From Marinobacter salicampi (GTDB lineage: Bacteria > Pseudomonadota > Gammaproteobacteria > Pseudomonadales > Oleiphilaceae), in the NCBI RefSeq assembly GCF_011074795.1, contig NZ_JAAMPF010000036.1, positions 310,001 through 374,000 of the forward strand: DNA of 64,000 nt. Reading direction: 5' to 3'. Shown here one piece after another: positions 60,285 through 64,000 of this stretch. The first letter of the stretch is position 1. The number at the start of each line of letters is the position of its first letter. The notes under the pieces were generated by a model, which ran no database searches, was not told the origin of the DNA, and saw only the letters and a program-made list of their open reading frames with translations. The position numbers and the translations under genes were made by a program.

Positions 60285-61943
60285 ATGGCATCGGAAGAGT
60301 CCTGGAAGCAGCAATATCTTCAGGAGCTTGAATCCGCCAAGGCCCGTGAAGAGAGCTGGAAGGCAGAACGTCATACCCTTGAGCGTCTGCTGGTTCGCAC
60401 CAGCTTCGCATCCGAAGGTCAGGATCGGGCTCTTGATGAGCTGCTGTCCCGGTTGCGGGACCAGCTCCGGACAGGCACCGCAGGCGCTGGCCAGATTAAG
60501 AGCCTGCAGGATGCTCTGGACCGTCGCATAGCCGAGCTGGACGGCCTCAAGGGGCAGGCTGACCAACAGCTTAAAACCAGCCTCGATCGTCTGATATCGG
60601 TGGTGCTCCAGCACAGCCTTTTTGTACCCCAGAAATCGGCCTTGCGGGCCTTGGCCAAGTCCCTGGCAAGTCCTGATACTCGGCGCGAAGGCCTGCCGTC
60701 CTGGCTGGACCAACTGGCCGAGCTTGAAGCACTGGCCCTGTCCCAGAATCCGGCACAGCAAAAGCCCCAGGGAGCCTTTGGACGCCTGTTCGGCCGTGAC
60801 AAGACTCCTGATGCCCAGACGCTCCAGGAAAGCGGGTTATCACCAGAGTATGTACTTTCGCCAGAAGCTCCGGACGACTCTGGCGTCGTCGATCACAGGG
60901 CGAATCTTGCCAGAAAGGTCTCGGAACTGCTGGAGCAGATGCTGACTCAGGTCACTCTGGATTCCGCTGCCCGGGCCCGGGCTGAGGGTATCAGGACATT
61001 GCTGGAGCAGAGAACTGACTGGGATGGGCTGCGCGACGCCCTGAATGAAGTCTCGGAACTGGTGGTCTCAGCGGTGAGCCGGGAGCAGCGGGAGTTTGAG
61101 GCCTTCCTCAAGCGGCTCGACGAGCGTCTGCTGGCGCTTCAGTCGCATTTGCATGAACAGGCTGAAGTCAGCGCCAGCCGGCAGAGCGCCTCTGAGTCTC
61201 TGGAGCTTGATCTGAACCGCGACCTGCAGGCCCTGAGCCAGAACCTTGACCAGGCGCAGGATGTAACTGAGCTAAAACACTCCGTCAATGCTCACCTGGA
61301 GTCCATCGGCCGAACACTCAAGCAGTTCCGTGAATCAGAAAGCCAGCGCGAGCAGAGTGCCCATCAGCAAATGGAAGTGATGCGGGAAAAGCTTGCAGCC
61401 ATGGAGGCTCAGTCCGAGCATACCCATGAGCAGTTAAAGCGTGAGCGTGCCCGTGCCCTGACCGATGTTCTGACCCAGTTGCCCAACCGGGAGGCCTGGC
61501 AGGAAAGGTTACGATTCGAGCATGTGCGATGGCAACGCTACGGCCATCCGGTAGTGCTGTGTGTGCTGGACATCGATCTCTTCAAGAGGGTCAATGACAG
61601 CTTCGGCCATAAGGCGGGGGACCGGGTTATCCAACTGATAGCCAAGGCCCTGCGAGACCGGCTTCGCACCACGGATTTTGTGGCCCGTTATGGCGGCGAG
61701 GAATTTGTGGCGCTGCTTCCGGAAACTGAGGTGACCGCCGCAGGCCACGTGATGGATGCCCTGCGGGCCCACGTCAGTTCGCTGCCTTTCCATTTTCAGG
61801 GCCAGCCGGTTGCTATCACCTTCTCGGCTGGGCTGGCCCCCTTCCGTGAGGGCCTGGATATGGATGCGGTCTTCGATCAGGCGGATCGGGCGCTCTACCG
61901 TGCAAAAGAGGCCGGACGCAACCGCATCGAAGTGGCAGGCTAG
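60285..61943 (+). CDS. Diguanylate cyclase with coiled-coil sensor part
   Basis: A 552-residue protein. The N-terminal 390 residues are mainly helical and rich in Glu/Gln/Leu, probably coiled coil, with no membrane segment. The C-terminal domain has GGEEF at 470-474 and an apparent inhibitory I-site RTTD at 461-464, so it is expected to make cyclic-di-GMP under product inhibition. ATG 60285 has GGAGAAG upstream. It ends on a CTAG shared with the convergent DUF2789 gene. Confidence 0.92.
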   Translation: MASEESWKQQYLQELESAKAREESWKAERHTLERLLVRTSFASEGQDRALDELLSRLRDQLRTGTAGAGQIKSLQDALDRRIAELDGLKGQADQQLKTSLDRLISVVLQHSLFVPQKSALRALAKSLASPDTRREGLPSWLDQLAELEALALSQNPAQQKPQGAFGRLFGRDKTPDAQTLQESGLSPEYVLSPEAPDDSGVVDHRANLARKVSELLEQMLTQVTLDSAARARAEGIRTLLEQRTDWDGLRDALNEVSELVVSAVSREQREFEAFLKRLDERLLALQSHLHEQAEVSASRQSASESLELDLNRDLQALSQNLDQAQDVTELKHSVNAHLESIGRTLKQFRESESQREQSAHQQMEVMREKLAAMEAQSEHTHEQLKRERARALTDVLTQLPNREAWQERLRFEHVRWQRYGHPVVLCVLDIDLFKRVNDSFGHKAGDRVIQLIAKALRDRLRTTDFVARYGGEEFVALLPETEVTAAGHVMDALRAHVSSLPFHFQGQPVAITFSAGLAPFREGLDMDAVFDQADRALYRAKEAGRNRIEVAG

Positions 61944-62173
61944 AGCCTCAATTGGGCGTCCAGTTCGTCAATGACCTCAGCCCAGTCAGCGTTCTCTTCC
62001 AGGCCTTCCTGAAGAAAGTGAGCCTGGCTTTCGTTCCAGAAGGGTGCATCGTAAATATGCGTCTCCGCGGGTATCGGGCTGTGGTCGCTGATAAACTTTT
62101 TTATTGATGCTTCGTCTGAGGGCAAGCCCAGCTGCTCAAAGAGCCGGGGGAAGGTATGTTCGCTGGTGTCCAT
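61940..62173 (-). CDS. DUF2789 family protein
   Basis: A 77-residue small protein: MDTSEHTFPRLFEQLGLPSD at the start, then APFWNESQAHFLQEGL and DWAEVIDELDAQLR, all as in DUF2789. Function unknown. I chose the ATG at 62173; the frame could start at 62218 but family members begin here. Confidence 0.85.
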   Translation of the reverse strand: MDTSEHTFPRLFEQLGLPSDEASIKKFISDHSPIPAETHIYDAPFWNESQAHFLQEGLEENADWAEVIDELDAQLRL

Positions 62174-62260
62174 AGGTCTGCATCTCCATTTAATATTGCA
62201 TCGGGTATTTGTGTTCATGTGTTCCTACTGCCACTTTAACGAAACCGGACCTGTTGTCCA

Positions 62261-64000
62261 ATGAGACCGTGGACCTGGCCTTCTGTTCTGGCGCTGCTGT
62301 TGAGCCTTTCCTGTGTCGCCTGGGTGCGGGCTGATCCGCCGCTGGAGTCGCCACACCCGGTGCTGGATACCGCCGAGCTTGAGTGGCTGGCCGACAAAGC
62401 CAGCTTACTGATCGGTGTCCAGGCAGGCCAGATCCCCCTGGCTTTCGTCACCGGGGACGGGAACCTGGCTGGTACTTACGTGGACTACCTGGAGCGGGTT
62501 GGCGAAAAACTCGGGGTTGCAGTTGAGCTTGTGCCCGCCAGCGGTGCCGAAGCCGGCGTTATGCTGGACACTGGACAGCTGGACGCTATTCTCACAACCC
62601 ACGAACCGGGCAGTCCGCCGCCTGCTGGCATGCGGATAACCTCACCCCTTATGAGTCTGACCTACGGCCTGTTCGTGGACGCCGGTGATGCCAGCATCCG
62701 TTCCCTGGCGGATCTGGAAGGCCGCCGCGTGGCACTGGTAGCGGAGGATGGCAACCAGTTCCGTATGCTGGAGCCTGTCGACACCTTCACCCCGGTTCCG
62801 GTGATGAATGTGAGCGAAGCGGTGGGTGCGGTGCTTGCGGGCAAGGCCGATGGGTTTGTCGCGCCCGTGCCGGTGGTGGCTGACTACCTGCAGGCCGCGC
62901 TCATTAATGGTATCGGTCTTGCGTGGCTGCTGAGCGGGCAGACCACAAGCGTGGTTCTGGCAGTGCCGGAAGACAGGGGGCGCCTGTTCGAAGTGCTTGC
63001 CAGGGCGGCAGAGGCGTTCAGCCATAATGAGCACCGCGCCATCCGTGAAGCCTGGGTCCCGTTTTCGGTGCCCCGGGCGGGGTCCGAAACCAGCACACGG
63101 CTGACCGAGGCAGAGCTACAATGGCTCAAGCGCAACCCCAATCTGCGGGTCATGTTCCGTTCTGACTGGCCACCGTTCGAGTTCGTCCAGGATGGTGAGA
63201 TCAAGGGGCTGGTGCCCGACCTGGTGGCCCGTCTGGAAGCCAATCTCGGGGTCAACTTCAGTGAGGCCAGCTCGGACACCTGGGCTGCTGCCGAGCAGGA
63301 TCTGGCGGAAGGCAGGGTTGATATTCTACCGGCGCTGCCGCGAACCCCGCGCCGGGAAGACAAATTCCTGTTCAGCCGACCTTATCTGACCTTGCCCATT
63401 GCCCTGGCCATCCGAGATGACGGCCGCTTTATTGGAGAATTGCGGGAGCTTCGGGATGAGCGCGTGGGGGTGGTCCGACAGCAGGCCAGCCATGATTACC
63501 TGCTGATCAACCATCCGGACCTGAACATCTACCCTGTCGCATCAATAGAAGAAGGCTTGCTGGCACTGTCCAATGGCGATCTGGAAGTCATGGTGACCCA
63601 TATTCCCGGGGTGAGCTACACGGTGGCTCGACTGGGTCTTTCCAACCTTAGAATTACCAGTATTACGCCTTACCAGTACGAACTCAGGCTGGCGGTGCGT
63701 AAGGACAGGCCGGAGTTGCTGCGGATTATCAACAAGGCGATGGCCAATCTTGAGGCCGGTGATACCGATAACATCTACAACCGCTGGATTCATCTGGATA
63801 TCGAACAGGAAAGGGACTATACCGCCGTCAAACGGGTCGTGCTGGTGGCCATCGTCGTTGTCCTGATCTTCCTGTACTGGAACCGCAAACTTTCACGGGA
63901 AGTGGATGAGCGCATTCGGTCGGTCAATGCGTTACGCCGCAGTGAGGATGATCTGCGGGCCGCCAAGATGGAAGCCGAAAGGCTCGCTCGGGAGGCAGAA
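62261..64000 (+). CDS. BvgS-like sensor protein, 5' part
   Basis: An open frame of 580 codons runs off the right edge. A signal peptide (LALLLSLSCVAWVRA) is followed by two solute-binding-like domains of the SBP_bac_3 type (about residues 40-265 and 280-515; VMFRSDWPPFEFVQDGEIKG opens the second), a membrane helix (VVLVAIVVVLIFLYW, around 530-545) and the beginning of a charged coiled coil. This is the plan of BvgS-type hybrid sensor kinases; a kinase, GGDEF or other output domain could follow outside the window. Confidence 0.85.
   Translation, partial: MRPWTWPSVLALLLSLSCVAWVRADPPLESPHPVLDTAELEWLADKASLLIGVQAGQIPLAFVTGDGNLAGTYVDYLERVGEKLGVAVELVPASGAEAGVMLDTGQLDAILTTHEPGSPPPAGMRITSPLMSLTYGLFVDAGDASIRSLADLEGRRVALVAEDGNQFRMLEPVDTFTPVPVMNVSEAVGAVLAGKADGFVAPVPVVADYLQAALINGIGLAWLLSGQTTSVVLAVPEDRGRLFEVLARAAEAFSHNEHRAIREAWVPFSVPRAGSETSTRLTEAELQWLKRNPNLRVMFRSDWPPFEFVQDGEIKGLVPDLVARLEANLGVNFSEASSDTWAAAEQDLAEGRVDILPALPRTPRREDKFLFSRPYLTLPIALAIRDDGRFIGELRELRDERVGVVRQQASHDYLLINHPDLNIYPVASIEEGLLALSNGDLEVMVTHIPGVSYTVARLGLSNLRITSITPYQYELRLAVRKDRPELLRIINKAMANLEAGDTDNIYNRWIHLDIEQERDYTAVKRVVLVAIVVVLIFLYWNRKLSREVDERIRSVNALRRSEDDLRAAKMEAERLAREAE

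Overview
The window reads as chromosomal DNA of a gammaproteobacterium, most likely Marinobacter or a close relative (inferred from protein likeness and remembered gene order; no search was run). It falls into two parts.

Positions 1 to about 12,150 look accessory. They hold the 3' end of an EAL-domain gene, a decayed IS3-family element, an RDD-family membrane protein, a short tyrosine recombinase, and a complete alkyl-sulfate degradation operon (secreted alkylsulfatase, aldehyde dehydrogenase, GMC alcohol dehydrogenase) with a divergent LysR regulator whose likely operator is visible. A three-gene array follows. Each gene there is followed by an attC-like recombination site with paired R''/R' and L''/L' boxes and extrahelical bases, so I read it as a small integron-type cassette cluster without an integrase. 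A perfect 24-bp direct repeat flanks the array, and a diverged copy lies just upstream of the short tyrosine recombinase. The region ends at the 3' end of a tRNA-Arg(CCG) gene, a classic island attachment position, with three GGGCAC boxes at exact 11-bp spacing beside it.

From 12.2 kb to the end the content is core housekeeping: lrgA/lrgB-type genes, threonine aldolase, Fur-box-controlled bfd and bfr, a phosphohexomutase, pldA, cytochrome c5, rep, tex, gshA, rmf, a FliL-like protein, dsbB, rsd/algQ, an FKBP isomerase, an ABC-F ATPase, ppx, trxA, moaB-moeA-moaD-moaE, rho, ubiD with a flavin reductase, hemC-hemD-hemX-hemY, algZ-algR, argH, cyaA, and lppL-lysA-dapF-DUF484-xerC. The order resembles that of pseudomonads and their relatives.

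Cyclic-di-GMP genes are prominent: an EAL fragment, a GGDEF-EAL protein with a receiver-like domain, a PAS-GGDEF-EAL protein with both catalytic sites damaged, and a GGDEF protein with an apparent I-site. A BvgS-like sensor gene runs off the right edge. Several convergent gene pairs share or abut their stop codons. A perfect 21-bp-arm inverted repeat lies inside one coding gene.
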